A model generated the notes under the pieces. That model saw only the letters and a program-made list of their open reading frames with translations, searched no databases and was not told where the DNA came from. The position numbers were made by a program, and so were the translations under genes. Positions 37,412 to 46,197 of a stretch of 64,000 nt of DNA are shown piece by piece. Numbering within the stretch: position 1 is the stretch's first letter; every line of letters begins with the position of its first letter. The stretch is taken from contig JAIEPW010000022.1 of NCBI GenBank assembly GCA_019748195.1, positions 62,001 to 126,000 of the forward strand, read 5' to 3'. Origin of the DNA: Bryobacteraceae bacterium (GTDB lineage: Bacteria; Acidobacteriota; Terriglobia; Bryobacterales; Bryobacteraceae).

Positions 37412-38005
37412 CTAAAGCACCAGCAGGTAGCCGGGTTTGCCGACGTTCATCGCGCGGGTTTGGCCGATTCGCTCCACCACGCCTTCGGCTTCATGGATGT
37501 GGCCGCAAAAGACATGCTCTGGCTGATATTGCTCAATGAATTGGCGGATTGACTGCGATCCGCCGTGCAGTCCCTCGCGGATGCGATCGAGACCCGTGCC
37601 GCGCGGGGGTGCGTGGCAGATCAACACCAGCGGCTTCAGGCTCGCGAACGGCTGCAGGCGGCGGGCGAGTTCCTCTTCCGAGTATTCACCGGGGGTGTTA
37701 AACGGGGTGGGACTGGAGTAGCCGAGCCCGGCGATGTGATGGCCGGCTAATTCCAGGGTTTGGCCGTGGAAATCGTGAAGCCCGAAGTCGCGGCAGAAGG
37801 TCGCGATGTTTTCCTCCGATTCGTGATTTCCCGGCAGGACGTACATCCGGTCCGCGCGGCGGGCCAGAATGGGGCCGACGCGTTCGAAGCCGTGCGCGAA
37901 GGAAACGACGTCGCCGGCGCAGAAATAGTAGTCGGCTTCGGTCTCCACCAATTTCTCCAGCGCGCGGACGTCGCTGTGGATGTCGGAGAAGATGAGCAGC
38001 TTCAT
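37412..38005 (-). CDS. Calcineurin-like metallophosphoesterase
   Basis: 197 residues with the full metal-site series: DIH in LLIFSDIHSDVRAL, GD in FCAGDVVSF, GNHE in LPGNHESEE, an isolated His in LICHAPPRGTG, and GHIHE near the C-terminus. Short YfcE/MJ0936-like phosphodiesterase or phosphatase, substrate unknown. Overlaps the isocitrate dehydrogenase-like gene by 4 bp. Confidence 0.9.
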   Translation of the reverse strand: MKLLIFSDIHSDVRALEKLVETEADYYFCAGDVVSFAHGFERVGPILARRADRMYVLPGNHESEENIATFCRDFGLHDFHGQTLELAGHHIAGLGYSSPTPFNTPGEYSEEELARRLQPFASLKPLVLICHAPPRGTGLDRIREGLHGGSQSIRQFIEQYQPEHVFCGHIHEAEGVVERIGQTRAMNVGKPGYLLVL

Positions 38006-39012
38006 GACTTCAGCTTAGCGATCACGGCATCGGTGAATTCGCGAGTACCGGAAGTGCCGCCGACATCGCGAGTCAGGTGTTTGCCTTCGGCGTAGACGGC
38101 GCGGATGGCGCCTTCGAAACGATCCGCCGCCTCGGTCTCGCCCAGGTGGCGAAGCATCATACCGGCGGAGAGCATCAGCGCTGTGGGATTCGCGACGCCC
38201 TTCCCCGCGATGTCTGGCGCGGAGCCGTGCACAGCCTCGAAAACCGCATGATCGGTGCCCATGTTGGCGCCCGACGCAAGCCCCAGGCCGCCGACCAGCC
38301 CGGAGGCAAGATCCGAAATGATGTCGCCGTAGAGATTGGGCAGAAGCAGCAGGTCAAACGTTTCAGGACGGATGACGAGCTGCAGGCAGGCGTTATCCAC
38401 GATCAGCTCCTCGTAGCGGACCTCCGGGTAATCGGCCGCGACTTCGCGGCAGCAGCGAAGAAACAGGCCGTCGGCCTGCTTGAGGATGTTGGCCTTGTGA
38501 ATGGCGGTGACTTTCTTGCGCCGGTGGGCGCGCGCGTACTCGAAGGTGTAGCGGGCGATGCGCGTGGAGGCGGTCCGCGTGATCACTTTCAGGCTGGTGA
38601 CGACATCCTTGACGATTTCGTGTTCCAGGCCGGAATAGAGGTCCTCGGTGTTCTCGCGGAAGATCACCATGTCGATCTTCACATCGCTGAAGCGTGTTTT
38701 CACGCCGGGCATGGAGCAGATGGGGCGGACGTTGGCGAACAGGTCCAGGCGCTTGCGCAGCGCGACGTTGACGCTGGGGAATCCGCCGCCGACGGGAGTG
38801 GTTACGGGACCTTTCAACCCGACGCGAGTCCGGTTGAGGGACTCAATCAAGGACGGAGGCAGCACGGTGCCGCTCTTCTGGATCACGTCCGCATTCAAGG
38901 TGCCGGAATCCCATTCGAAGGAAACGCCAGTTGCTTCCAAAGCGCGAATGGTGGCGTCAGCCACTTCGGGTCCGATGCCGTCGCCGGGGATCACGGTTAC
39001 TGGATAAGCCAC
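38002..39012 (-). CDS. Isocitrate/isopropylmalate family dehydrogenase, probably NAD-dependent isocitrate dehydrogenase
   Basis: 336 residues. Beta-decarboxylating dehydrogenase fold: VIPGDGIGPEVADA, the substrate loop LKGPVTTPVGGGFPSVNVALRK, RENTEDLYSGLEHE, KANILKQADGLF and the Mg-binding LLLPNLYGDIISDLASG. The GGGFPSVNVALRKRLDLFANVRP region is typical of the mitochondrial-type NAD-IDH and of homoisocitrate enzymes, not of LeuB, and no leu genes are near. It would convert isocitrate to 2-oxoglutarate, feeding the oxoglutarate dehydrogenase at 50787. Confidence 0.85.
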   Translation of the reverse strand: MAYPVTVIPGDGIGPEVADATIRALEATGVSFEWDSGTLNADVIQKSGTVLPPSLIESLNRTRVGLKGPVTTPVGGGFPSVNVALRKRLDLFANVRPICSMPGVKTRFSDVKIDMVIFRENTEDLYSGLEHEIVKDVVTSLKVITRTASTRIARYTFEYARAHRRKKVTAIHKANILKQADGLFLRCCREVAADYPEVRYEELIVDNACLQLVIRPETFDLLLLPNLYGDIISDLASGLVGGLGLASGANMGTDHAVFEAVHGSAPDIAGKGVANPTALMLSAGMMLRHLGETEAADRFEGAIRAVYAEGKHLTRDVGGTSGTREFTDAVIAKLKS

Positions 39013-39046
39013 AGAACTATTGTAGGGAAGCGAAGGATGGGGGAGG

Positions 39047-39826
39047 ATGGAACGAGTGATGAAGATCGGAATCCTGGGCGCCGCGTTCGACGCGCACTCT
39101 TCTTACCTGAGGGGTCCCGCGCAGGGTCCCTCCGAGATCCGCAGGGCGTTTCACTCGCCTTCGGCGAACTACTGGTCGGAGTCCGGAATGGACCTGGGAC
39201 AGGACGGCCTGTTCGCGGACTCGGGGGATGTCGCGGAGTACGAGGCGATTCGCCCCGCTGTTACACGCATTCTGGAATGCGGCGACAAGCCGCTGGTGCT
39301 GGGGGGCGATCACTCCATCACGTATCCGGTGTTGCAGGCCGTGGCCGCCAAGCACCGCAACCTGACGATCTTGCATATCGACGCGCACGCCGACTTGTAT
39401 GACGAGTTCGAAGGCAGCCGGCTTTCGCATGCCTGTCCGTTCGCGCGGATCCTGGAAGAGGGTCTCGCCGCGCGGCTGGTGCAGATGGGAATCCGAACAT
39501 TGAGCCGTCACCAGCGGGAGCAGGCAGAGCGATTTGGAGTGGAGGTTCATGAAATGCGGGACGGCGTTCCGCGCATCGATGTGAGCGGCCCGACCTATCT
39601 TTCGCTGGATTTGGACGCGCTGGACCCCGCGTTCGCTCCCGGGGTTTCGCATCATGAGCCGGGCGGATTCTCGACGCGCCAGGTGATCGAGTTGATCCAG
39701 CAGGGCGGCGGGGAATGGATCGGAGCGGACATCGTGGAGCTGAACCCGGCGCGGGACGTGAACGGGGTCACGGCGATGACGGCGGCAAAACTATTCAAGG
39801 AAATCGCCGCGAAGCTGCTAGCTTGA
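39047..39826 (+). CDS. speB: Agmatinase/arginase family ureohydrolase
   Basis: 259 residues of the ureohydrolase fold with the binuclear Mn site: LGGDHSITYPVLQ, ILHIDAHADLYDEF and LSLDLDALDPAFAPG (Asp-x-Asp), then HHEPGGFSTRQ. The length and the GVSHHEPGG loop favour agmatinase (agmatine to putrescine and urea), though other guanidino substrates are possible. An ATG at 39059 is equally plausible as start, as GGGAGG at 39041-39046 would serve it better. Converges with manA, 9-bp overlap. Confidence 0.85.
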   Translation: MERVMKIGILGAAFDAHSSYLRGPAQGPSEIRRAFHSPSANYWSESGMDLGQDGLFADSGDVAEYEAIRPAVTRILECGDKPLVLGGDHSITYPVLQAVAAKHRNLTILHIDAHADLYDEFEGSRLSHACPFARILEEGLAARLVQMGIRTLSRHQREQAERFGVEVHEMRDGVPRIDVSGPTYLSLDLDALDPAFAPGVSHHEPGGFSTRQVIELIQQGGGEWIGADIVELNPARDVNGVTAMTAAKLFKEIAAKLLA

Positions 39827-40609
39827 GGGCGCCCAGGCCCGCAGGACGGTGATGCCGCCGCGAAGCTCGATTTCGGGTCCCGCCCCGAGAACGATGCGAG
39901 CTTCGCCGGCGCGCCACGGCTCGCCGTCCAACTGGCCCGCGCCTTCAATAGCGATCAGAAGCTCGTCCGGCTTCGGAGCGATGCGCGCGGAACCCTCCAC
40001 GCGGAGGCGATCGACGCGGAAGTGTCCGCACTCGGCCAGCGTTTGGCCGCGCGGAAGCTGCACGCCAGGGTGGCAGCCGCAATCGGCGGCCTCCACCGCT
40101 TTGTCCAGGTGCAGTTCGCGGGGCCGCCCGTAGTCGTAGAGGCGGTAAGTGATGTCGGAGCGTTGCTGGATTTCGCACAGCACCAGGCCCGCGCCGATGG
40201 CGTGAACCGTGCCGGCGGGCACGAAAACCGTATCGCCGGGCTTCACGGAAATCCAATTGAGCAGGCTTTCGATCTCGCCGCTCACGGCGGCGGCCTTGAG
40301 TGTCTCCGGGCTGATGGGGCGGCGGAAGCCGACGGCGACACAGGCATCGGGCCCGGCGCGCAGCACGTGCCACATCTCCGTCTTGCCGCGGCTGTTTTCG
40401 CGCGCGGCGCGAGCGTCATCGGGATGAACCTGGACGGAGAGCTTGTCCGTAGTGAAGAGAAACTTCACCAGCAGCGGAAACCGGGGTCCGGCGTCCAGCC
40501 AGACCTCGCCGATCTTGCCGCCGGGAGCGGGAAACCACGGCGCGAGATCGGCGGAACCCCAGATTTTCTCGTGATACACCGGGGTGAGAACAGACAAGCG
40601 AGAGGGCAT
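39818..40609 (-). CDS. manA: Mannose-6-phosphate isomerase, class I
   Basis: 263 residues, a compact cupin-type PMI. It interconverts fructose-6-phosphate and mannose-6-phosphate. Zn-ligand regions KLSVQVHPDD and the FVPAGTVHAIGAGLVLCEIQQRSDITYRLYDYGR block are clear; KTEMWHVL supplies another ligand. Shorter than E. coli ManA, like Bacillus and Acidobacteria forms. Confidence 0.92.
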   Translation of the reverse strand: MPSRLSVLTPVYHEKIWGSADLAPWFPAPGGKIGEVWLDAGPRFPLLVKFLFTTDKLSVQVHPDDARAARENSRGKTEMWHVLRAGPDACVAVGFRRPISPETLKAAAVSGEIESLLNWISVKPGDTVFVPAGTVHAIGAGLVLCEIQQRSDITYRLYDYGRPRELHLDKAVEAADCGCHPGVQLPRGQTLAECGHFRVDRLRVEGSARIAPKPDELLIAIEGAGQLDGEPWRAGEARIVLGAGPEIELRGGITVLRAWAPSS

Positions 40610-40660
40610 TCGATAGAGGGGCCGTCTTTCTGATTCTACCGCTACAAGCGAAAAGAAGCC

Positions 40661-42016
40661 TCATTTTCGCTTTGCCGCGAGCACGTCCAGAGTGCCGCCG
40701 GCAAGGCGGACCGCCAGCGGTTCGCCCGGCTTCACCATCCGCGGCGACTTCACCAGTTCGCCCGAAGTCTTTTGCACGATCGCGTAGCCGCGCTCCAGGA
40801 CGCGGAGCGGGCTGAGCTGGGTCAGGTGCGCCTCCAGGGGTGCAAAGGCCGACTTCGATGCCGTCAGCCGGGACTGGACACAGCGGGCGAGCGCCGCGCC
40901 GGCGGCGTCGAGCCGCCGATGCGCCTGCTGGAACTTCACCCGGACATCGCAGGAGAGGAGGCGGTTCTGCAGTCCGGCGAGGGCGCGCCGCCGCCCCTCG
41001 ATCTCCTCCCGGGAGCGGACGCGCAGCCGGTACTCGGCGTCGTCCACGCGCTGCAGGGATCGCCCAATGCGGCGGTGCATCAGCGTGGATGCCTTCTCGA
41101 TTCCCTGCTGGTGCAGGCGGCGCAAGCGATACGCCAGCGTCAGGCGAGCCCCCTGCAAGAGCTTGCGCTCGCAGCCGCCGATGCGGTCTTCCAGCGATTC
41201 GCGGGTGGGCACGACGAGCTCGGCGGCGGCCGAGGGAGTGGGTGCGCGAAGGTCGGCCACGAAGTCGGCGATGGTGAAGTCGGTCTCGTGTCCGACGGCG
41301 GAAATCACCGGCACCGGGCAGCCGGCGATGGCGCGCGCCACCGACTCGTCGTTGAAGCTCCAGAGATCTTCCAGCGATCCGCCGCCGCGGGCCACGATTA
41401 CCGCCTGGGCCCAGGCGGATTTCGAAAAGTGCTGGATTCCACGAACGATCTGCTCCACCGAGCCCTCGCCCTGCACCAGCGCGGGGTACAGGCGAATGTG
41501 AATCCCGGGAAAGCGGCGAAGCAGGATGTTCAGCATGTCCTGGATCACCGCGCCCTGGGGCGAGGTTACGATGCCGATCCGCGCGGGGAGCGGGGGTAAC
41601 GGCCGCTTGCGCGCGGCGTCAAACAGGCCTTCTTCGGCCAGCTTCTTCTTCAATTGCTCGAAGGCAAGCTGCAGCGCTCCGAATCCCCGCGGCTCCAGGA
41701 CCTCCACGATGAGCTGATACTGCCCACGCTGGTCGTAAACATCGACGCGCCCGCGGGCGAGCACGGCCACGCCGTCCCGCGGCTTAAACTTCAGGAAACG
41801 CGCGGTTCCGCGATACACCACGCAGTCGATTTTCGCCTCCTGGTCCTTCAGGCTGAAGTAGAAGTGCCCGCTGGAGGCCTGCTTCGCGCCGGAGATCTCG
41901 CCGGAGACCCAGATGTCCTGGTAGGCGTCGTTCAGCAGCGCCCGGATCTCCGCCGTGAGTTCGCCGACAGTGTACGTGCGGCGTTGGGGAAGCCAGTCTA
42001 GGGGGAGTTGCTGCAC
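40661..42016 (-). CDS. xseA: Exodeoxyribonuclease VII large subunit
   Basis: 451 residues. N-terminal OB fold (IWVSGEISGAKQASSGHFYFSLKD), catalytic domain with RIGIVTSPQGAVIQDML, ARGGGSLEDLWSFNDE and SAVGHETDFTIADFVADLRAPTPSAAAE, then a long coiled coil (about 260-390) and a C-terminal tail. It degrades single-stranded DNA with XseB; no xseB gene is adjacent. Confidence 0.95.
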   Translation of the reverse strand: MQQLPLDWLPQRRTYTVGELTAEIRALLNDAYQDIWVSGEISGAKQASSGHFYFSLKDQEAKIDCVVYRGTARFLKFKPRDGVAVLARGRVDVYDQRGQYQLIVEVLEPRGFGALQLAFEQLKKKLAEEGLFDAARKRPLPPLPARIGIVTSPQGAVIQDMLNILLRRFPGIHIRLYPALVQGEGSVEQIVRGIQHFSKSAWAQAVIVARGGGSLEDLWSFNDESVARAIAGCPVPVISAVGHETDFTIADFVADLRAPTPSAAAELVVPTRESLEDRIGGCERKLLQGARLTLAYRLRRLHQQGIEKASTLMHRRIGRSLQRVDDAEYRLRVRSREEIEGRRRALAGLQNRLLSCDVRVKFQQAHRRLDAAGAALARCVQSRLTASKSAFAPLEAHLTQLSPLRVLERGYAIVQKTSGELVKSPRMVKPGEPLAVRLAGGTLDVLAAKRK

Positions 42017-42058
42017 TAGTTGGATTATCGCGGATCGGGACCGGCCGGCGTTCCGCCT

Positions 42059-42466
42059 TCAGGCGGTTTCGCCGGGACCCTCCAGGCGCAGCGCGGCCTC
42101 CGCCATGCGCGCGCATTCCGCCCAGTCCGGGCATTGGCAGGCGGAGACGCGGTGAACCAGATCGCGCATCGCCTCCAGTTGTGCGATGCGACCGTCCAGT
42201 TCCGCCTCCTTCAGCGCCGCGAACCGCTGCCAGCGCTTGGAGGGAGGGGCTTTGGCAGTGAAGCCGTTCAACAATAGGGCGGTTTCCTCCAGGGTAAATC
42301 CGCAGCCCTGCGCCAGTCGGACCAGAAACACACGTTGCTCCGCTCCCTTGGGGTAGCGGCGCTGTCCGCCGATCCGGAGGGCCTGGGGCAGGACGCCCAC
42401 GCGCTCCCAGAAGCGGATCGTGGAGGCGGGGACACCGGTTCGTTGGGAAAGGCCGCCGATGGTCAT
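42059..42466 (-). CDS. MerR-family metal-responsive regulator
   Basis: 135 residues from the ATG at 42466; the longer upstream frame runs antisense through the divergent gene. N-terminal winged HTH MTIGGLSQRTGVPASTIRFWERVGVLP, a helix region with QGCGFTLEETALLL, and a C-terminal cluster CQCPDWAEC (three Cys) that could bind a metal or sense redox, as in MerR/SoxR relatives. It is divergent from a small Cys-Cys protein gene, with a palindrome in between that is its probable operator. Confidence 0.88.
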   Translation of the reverse strand: MTIGGLSQRTGVPASTIRFWERVGVLPQALRIGGQRRYPKGAEQRVFLVRLAQGCGFTLEETALLLNGFTAKAPPSKRWQRFAALKEAELDGRIAQLEAMRDLVHRVSACQCPDWAECARMAEAALRLEGPGETA

Positions 42467-42473
42467 TTTTTTC

Positions 42474-42505
42474 CTTGACTTGAAGTCAAGTTTAAGTCTT
42501 AGGCT
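42474..42505 (+). promoter_or_regulatory. MerR-type operator/promoter with 19-bp spacer
   Basis: A 17-nt perfect palindrome CTTGACTTGAAGTCAAG occupies 42474-42490. It overlaps -35 TTGACT (42475-42480). A weak -10 TAGGCT lies at 42500-42505, leaving a 19-bp spacer, the over-long spacing that MerR activators correct by twisting DNA. The ATG of the downstream gene at 42512 would be at or next to the transcription start, so the mRNA is probably leaderless. Confidence 0.8.
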
Positions 42506-42511
42506 AGGGCC

Positions 42512-42865
42512 ATGACAATCCTTATGACTTTGCTTGGATTTCTGGCGTGGGGCGGGGAGGTTCCCGTGGCGTGCAATTTGAAGGCGATTTCCGAGGCGGA
42601 CCGGCCGCGGCATGCCGACCTGGGAAAACGGCTTCGCGAATCGGTAGTAAGCAAGCGGAGCGTGCGTGGCGGGTACGAAATGGAACTGGACGGGAGCCGG
42701 ATCGGGATCGCGGAAACGGCGGAGTGGATAGCCATGGAGAGGCTGTGCTGCCCGTTCCTGCGATTTCAGCTCGCCACGGGAATCGCCGGCGCGCGGTGGA
42801 CTCTGCAGGTGGTTGGTCCCAGATCCGCCAAGCCGATTCTCGACGCCGCGTTCCGAGCCCAGTAG
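42512..42865 (+). CDS. Small Cys-Cys protein controlled by the MerR-type promoter
   Basis: 117 residues. A short hydrophobic N-terminus (ILMTLLGFLAWGG) may be a signal or anchor. The rest is soluble, with VACNLKAISEADRPRH and the striking ERLCCPFLRFQL motif. The vicinal Cys pair plus an N-terminal Cys suggests soft-metal or thiol chemistry, and the adjacent MerR regulator supports induction by a metal. I do not recognise a characterised function. Confidence 0.7.
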   Translation: MTILMTLLGFLAWGGEVPVACNLKAISEADRPRHADLGKRLRESVVSKRSVRGGYEMELDGSRIGIAETAEWIAMERLCCPFLRFQLATGIAGARWTLQVVGPRSAKPILDAAFRAQ

Positions 42866-42949
42866 GCGGTTATCCACTGGATAAATTCTTTCGATTTCCG
42901 TCCGCGCGGGGCGAAACCTTACAATCGAATCACTTCAGACATCCCAAAG

Positions 42950-42990
42950 TCACCGGACGGGCGGGGGTTCACCGACTCCCGCCCGGCCCT
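42950..42990 (+). promoter_or_regulatory. GC-rich hairpin in the glnA leader
   Basis: An 8-bp stem CGGGCGGG/CCCGCCCG with a 12-nt loop lies at about 42957-42986, some 150 nt before the glnA ATG. It has no U-tract. It may terminate the preceding small gene or shape the glnA leader. A shorter palindrome TTATCC-ACT-GGATAA is at 42870-42884. Confidence 0.4.
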
Positions 42991-43135
42991 ATCAGGAATC
43001 TCAATCGCGGCTATACAGATTTTCGATTAGGGGCCCGGGCTTGCGGCTTCTAGAATGAAGCATCAGGCATTGGGAGACACGTCCCCGGGTCTACCGGTCC
43101 GCCGGACGCAACGATTGAGTGACGTAAGGAGACAA

Positions 43136-44545
43136 ATGACACCGAAAGAAGTGTTGGAGTTCGCCAAGAAGCACGATGCCCGGCAGGTGGACCTGAGATT
43201 CACGGATCTGCCCGGCCTGTGGCATCACATTTCCTATCCCATCAGCCAGTTGGAAGAAGACTCGTTCGAGAACGGCTACGGCATTGACGGATCGAGCATC
43301 CGCGGCTGGGCGGCGATCAACGAAAGCGACATGCTGCTGATTCCGGACGCGAGCACGGCGTTCCTGGACCCGTTCGCCGAGATCCGCACGCTGGTGATGA
43401 CCGGCAACGTGCTGGATCCGATCACACGGCAACATTACGAGCGGGATCCGCGCTGGATCGCGAAAAAAGCGGAGATGTACCTGAAGAACAGCGGCCTGGC
43501 GGACACGGCGTTTTTCGGCGCGGAAGCGGAGTTCTTCATCTTCGACAACGTGCGTTTCGATCAGAACGCGCATTCCGGCTTCTACTTCATTGACGCGGAA
43601 GAAGGCCGCTGGAACACGGGACGCGAGGAGAATAACCTCGGGTATCGCCCGCGTTACAAGGAAGGCTACTTCCCGGTTCCGCCGACCGATCATTACCAGG
43701 ATCTGCGCAGCGAGATGGTGCAGACGATGATTGGCTGCGGGCTGCACGTGGAATGTCACCACCACGAGGTGGCGACCGGCGGGCAGTGCGAGATCGATCA
43801 GCGCTTCGACACGATGGTGAAGTCGGCCGACAACATGATGTTGTACAAGTACATCGTGCGCAACGTCGCGTACCAGTACGGCAAATCGGTGACGTTCATG
43901 CCGAAGCCCCTGTTCGGCGATAACGGGAGCGGGATGCACGTGCATCAGTCACTGTGGAAAGACGGCAAGCCTTTGTTCGCGGGCGACCTGTACGCGGGCT
44001 TGTCGCAGATGGCGTTGTGGTATATCGGCGGCCTGCTGAAGCACGCCCGGGCGCTGTCGGCGATCATTGCGCCGACAACGAACTCGTATAAGCGGCTGGT
44101 GCCAGGCTATGAGGCGCCGGTGAACCTGGCGTACTCGCGGCGCAACCGTTCGGCCGCGGTGCGAATTCCGATGTACTCGGCGTCGCCGAAGGCGAAGCGC
44201 ATCGAGTTCCGGCCGCCGGATCCGTCGGCGAATCCGTACCTGGCGTTCGCGGCGCAGATGATGGCGGGGTTGGACGGCGTGCTGAACAAGATCGATCCCG
44301 GCGAGTCACTGGACAAGGATATCTACGATCTGTCGCCGGAGGAGATGAAGAGCGTGCCTTCGATGCCGGCATCGCTCGACGAGGCGCTGAACTGCCTGGA
44401 GGAGGATCACGGTTTCCTGCTGAAGGGCGACGTGTTCACCGAGGAGCTGATCGAGACGTTTATCGGCTACAAGCGGAAGGCGGAGGCGGATGCGGTGCGC
44501 CTGCGGCCGCATCCGTACGAGTTCGCGCTGTACTACGACATTTAA
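43136..44545 (+). CDS. glnA: Glutamine synthetase type I
   Basis: 469 residues from the ATG at 43136, preceded by TAAGGAGA; the frame is open further upstream but without a ribosome-binding site. Signatures: [31 protein letters not shown], catalytic [20 protein letters not shown], and the ATP/Mg region [16 protein letters not shown]. The [10 protein letters not shown] segment carries the tyrosine that is adenylylated in GSI-beta enzymes. Makes glutamine from glutamate, ammonia and ATP. A 200-nt leader with hairpins precedes it. Confidence 0.97.
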   Translation: MTPKEVLEFAKKHDARQVDLRFTDLPGLWHHISYPISQLEEDSFENGYGIDGSSIRGWAAINESDMLLIPDASTAFLDPFAEIRTLVMTGNVLDPITRQHYERDPRWIAKKAEMYLKNSGLADTAFFGAEAEFFIFDNVRFDQNAHSGFYFIDAEEGRWNTGREENNLGYRPRYKEGYFPVPPTDHYQDLRSEMVQTMIGCGLHVECHHHEVATGGQCEIDQRFDTMVKSADNMMLYKYIVRNVAYQYGKSVTFMPKPLFGDNGSGMHVHQSLWKDGKPLFAGDLYAGLSQMALWYIGGLLKHARALSAIIAPTTNSYKRLVPGYEAPVNLAYSRRNRSAAVRIPMYSASPKAKRIEFRPPDPSANPYLAFAAQMMAGLDGVLNKIDPGESLDKDIYDLSPEEMKSVPSMPASLDEALNCLEEDHGFLLKGDVFTEELIETFIGYKRKAEADAVRLRPHPYEFALYYDI

Positions 44546-44564
44546 GCGAGGGAGCAGGTGTCGC

Positions 44565-44602
44565 GGGCGGGGACTGCGGTCCCCGCCCTTCTTTGTTCTT
44601 GG
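44565..44602 (+). terminator. Rho-independent terminator of glnA
   Basis: Perfect 10-bp GC-rich stem (44565-44574 with 44579-44588), loop TGCG, followed by TTCTTTGTTCTT. It lies 20 nt after the glnA stop. Confidence 0.88.
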
Positions 44603-44673
44603 GGATCTTTGGAGTTCGGGGACTTCGACGTAAGATCTTTGAATTCGTGGGAGATCCAGTGGGCTGGCGGCAG

Positions 44674-44702
44674 ATCGCGGCCTGGTGGCGGCAGGCACCG
44701 AT
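44674..44702. repeat. Isolated, decayed REP palindrome
   Basis: 29-nt sequence matching the palindrome at 20997-21025 at 26 of 29 positions, with loop TGGCG retained and arms partly mismatched. It lies 23 kb from the transposase unit, in the intergenic region after glnA. Confidence 0.7.
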
Positions 44703-44903
44703 TTGGACGGGAAGTAGTGAAGACGGGTTCGATTCGCTGCGGAAACGGAGTGGGCAAAGATCTCGCCGCGGAAACGGCGAAGGAGCGTTCTCGGCCCCTG
44801 GAGGCTTGCGAACAAACCGGCGCTTCAGTTCGGGCTGCTCAATGCTTTCTTTCGGCTCGCCCGGAATTCCTAGATTGACCGGCGGCCAATAGCTCAACTT
44901 ACC

Positions 44904-44980
44904 GAGCCGCCGTTACGGACCCGTACGCCCGGTATTGTCGACAGGGTAAGCGGGCGATCACCTACCTATGTTGATTGCGG
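44904..44980 (+). mobile_element. Group II intron-like 3' end (domains V-VI) remnant
   Basis: The segment starting GAGCCGCCGTTACGG, followed by a hairpin closed by ACGGACCCGT and a 3' strand CCCGGTATTG, resembles group II intron domain V. The next stem with GGGCGA loop and CTACCTA before the end resembles domain VI with its bulged A. No reverse transcriptase ORF is present, and the 3' strand of domain V deviates from consensus, so it is a fragment. The last 31 nt recur at 48869-48899. Confidence 0.5.
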
Positions 44981-45009
44981 CGCGAACCGCCAATGGTACA
45001 GTTGCCATA

Positions 45010-46197
45010 ATGCCGTTACACCCGCTGCGCTGGGTGGCGATTTTCGTCTTCATTCTCGCCTCCACCCTGAACTACCTGGATCGACAGTTGCTTGCGGCGC
45101 TGGCGCCGGTTCTCAAGCAGGAGTTTTCACTCACCAATCAGGACTATGGGTTGATCCTGACCTCGTTCTCGATCATCTACGCGATCTCGGCTCCCTTCGC
45201 CGGGTTGTTCCTGGACCGGGTGGGCCTGAACATCGGGACCACGGTGGCGGTGGCGGTCTGGTCTCTGGCCAGCGCCGGTCACGCGCTGGTGGCGGGTTTC
45301 CGCGGGCTGCTGGGGTTCCGGGCGCTGCTGGGGGTGGCCGAGGCCGCGGGGATTCCATCCACTGGCAAGGTAACCAGCATGTACCTGGCCCCCAACGAAC
45401 TGGCGATGGGAACGGCGTTCAGCCAGTTGGGCATCAGCCTGGGAAGCATGGCGGCGCCCATCCTGGTGGCGTTTCTGGCGCCGCGCTACGGGTGGCAATC
45501 GCCGTTCCTGGTCAGCGGCGTTCTGGGGTTTCTGTGGATTCCGCTGTGGCTGATGACGTCGCGCCTGATTCCGGCCAGGCCCAGCGATGTCCACGCGTCG
45601 AAGAGCGTTCCGCTGGCGGACATGATCCGTGACACGCGCCTGTGGGGATTGATGGTCGGCAACGTGTTCTACATGGTTCTGTATTCCCTGTGGACGAACT
45701 GGACCACCCTGTACTTCGTGTCGGCGCGCGGGCTGACGCAGGAACAGGCAAATCAACAGTTCGCGTGGATTCCGCCGGTATTCGCGACGCTGGGGGCGTT
45801 CGCCGGGGGCAGCCTGGCGATGCGCATGATCCGCGGCGGTTCCGGCGTAATTCAGGCCCGGCTGCGCATTCTGCTGCTGGCTTCGATTTGCGCGGCAGTC
45901 GCGGCGGCGGTGCCGTTCGTGCCGTCGAGCCTGCTGGCGGCGGCCTGCATCTCCGCCAGTTATTTCTTCATCAGCCTGGGCAGCACCAACCTGTATTCAA
46001 TGCCCATCGACATCTTCGGCTCGGCTCGCGCGGGATTCGGCGTAGCCGCTCTGACGATGGCCTACGGCCTGATGCAGGCGTTCTTTTCGCCGGTGATCGG
46101 CAGGTTGGTGGACACCGTGGGATTCACGGCGGTGTGCACGGGCGCCGCCGCCATGCCTATTCTGGCCTGGTTTATCTTGAAACTCACGGTCAAGTGA
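45010..46197 (+). CDS. MFS transporter, anion:cation symporter-like
   Basis: 395 residues from the ATG at 45010; an upstream in-frame start at 44968 lies in the intron-like remnant. About 12 TM segments. STLNYLDRQLLAALAPVLKQEF in TM1 and FLDRVGLNIG in loop 2-3 match ACS-type MFS carriers (hexuronate, phthalate and similar organic anions). The substrate is unknown. Its TGA overlaps the GTG start of the next gene. Confidence 0.9.
   Translation: MPLHPLRWVAIFVFILASTLNYLDRQLLAALAPVLKQEFSLTNQDYGLILTSFSIIYAISAPFAGLFLDRVGLNIGTTVAVAVWSLASAGHALVAGFRGLLGFRALLGVAEAAGIPSTGKVTSMYLAPNELAMGTAFSQLGISLGSMAAPILVAFLAPRYGWQSPFLVSGVLGFLWIPLWLMTSRLIPARPSDVHASKSVPLADMIRDTRLWGLMVGNVFYMVLYSLWTNWTTLYFVSARGLTQEQANQQFAWIPPVFATLGAFAGGSLAMRMIRGGSGVIQARLRILLLASICAAVAAAVPFVPSSLLAAACISASYFFISLGSTNLYSMPIDIFGSARAGFGVAALTMAYGLMQAFFSPVIGRLVDTVGFTAVCTGAAAMPILAWFILKLTVK

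Larger units (their letters stand above)
44603..45009. other. Non-coding stretch with REP and intron remnants
   Basis: No credible gene. It contains an isolated REP palindrome (44674-44702), a group II intron-like 3' end (44904-44980) and otherwise featureless sequence. The short open frames here lack family similarity and ribosome-binding sites. Confidence 0.6.

Noticed and set aside
44725-44760. Possible tRNA T-arm (GGTTCGATTCG)
   Set aside because: The flanking 5-bp stem does not pair and no acceptor or anticodon arms can be drawn around it.
45642-46193. N-terminal extension of the glycosyltransferase fusion into the MFS gene
   Set aside because: The in-frame upstream part is out of frame with the transporter and has no homology; GTG at 46194 overlapping the MFS stop is the natural start.
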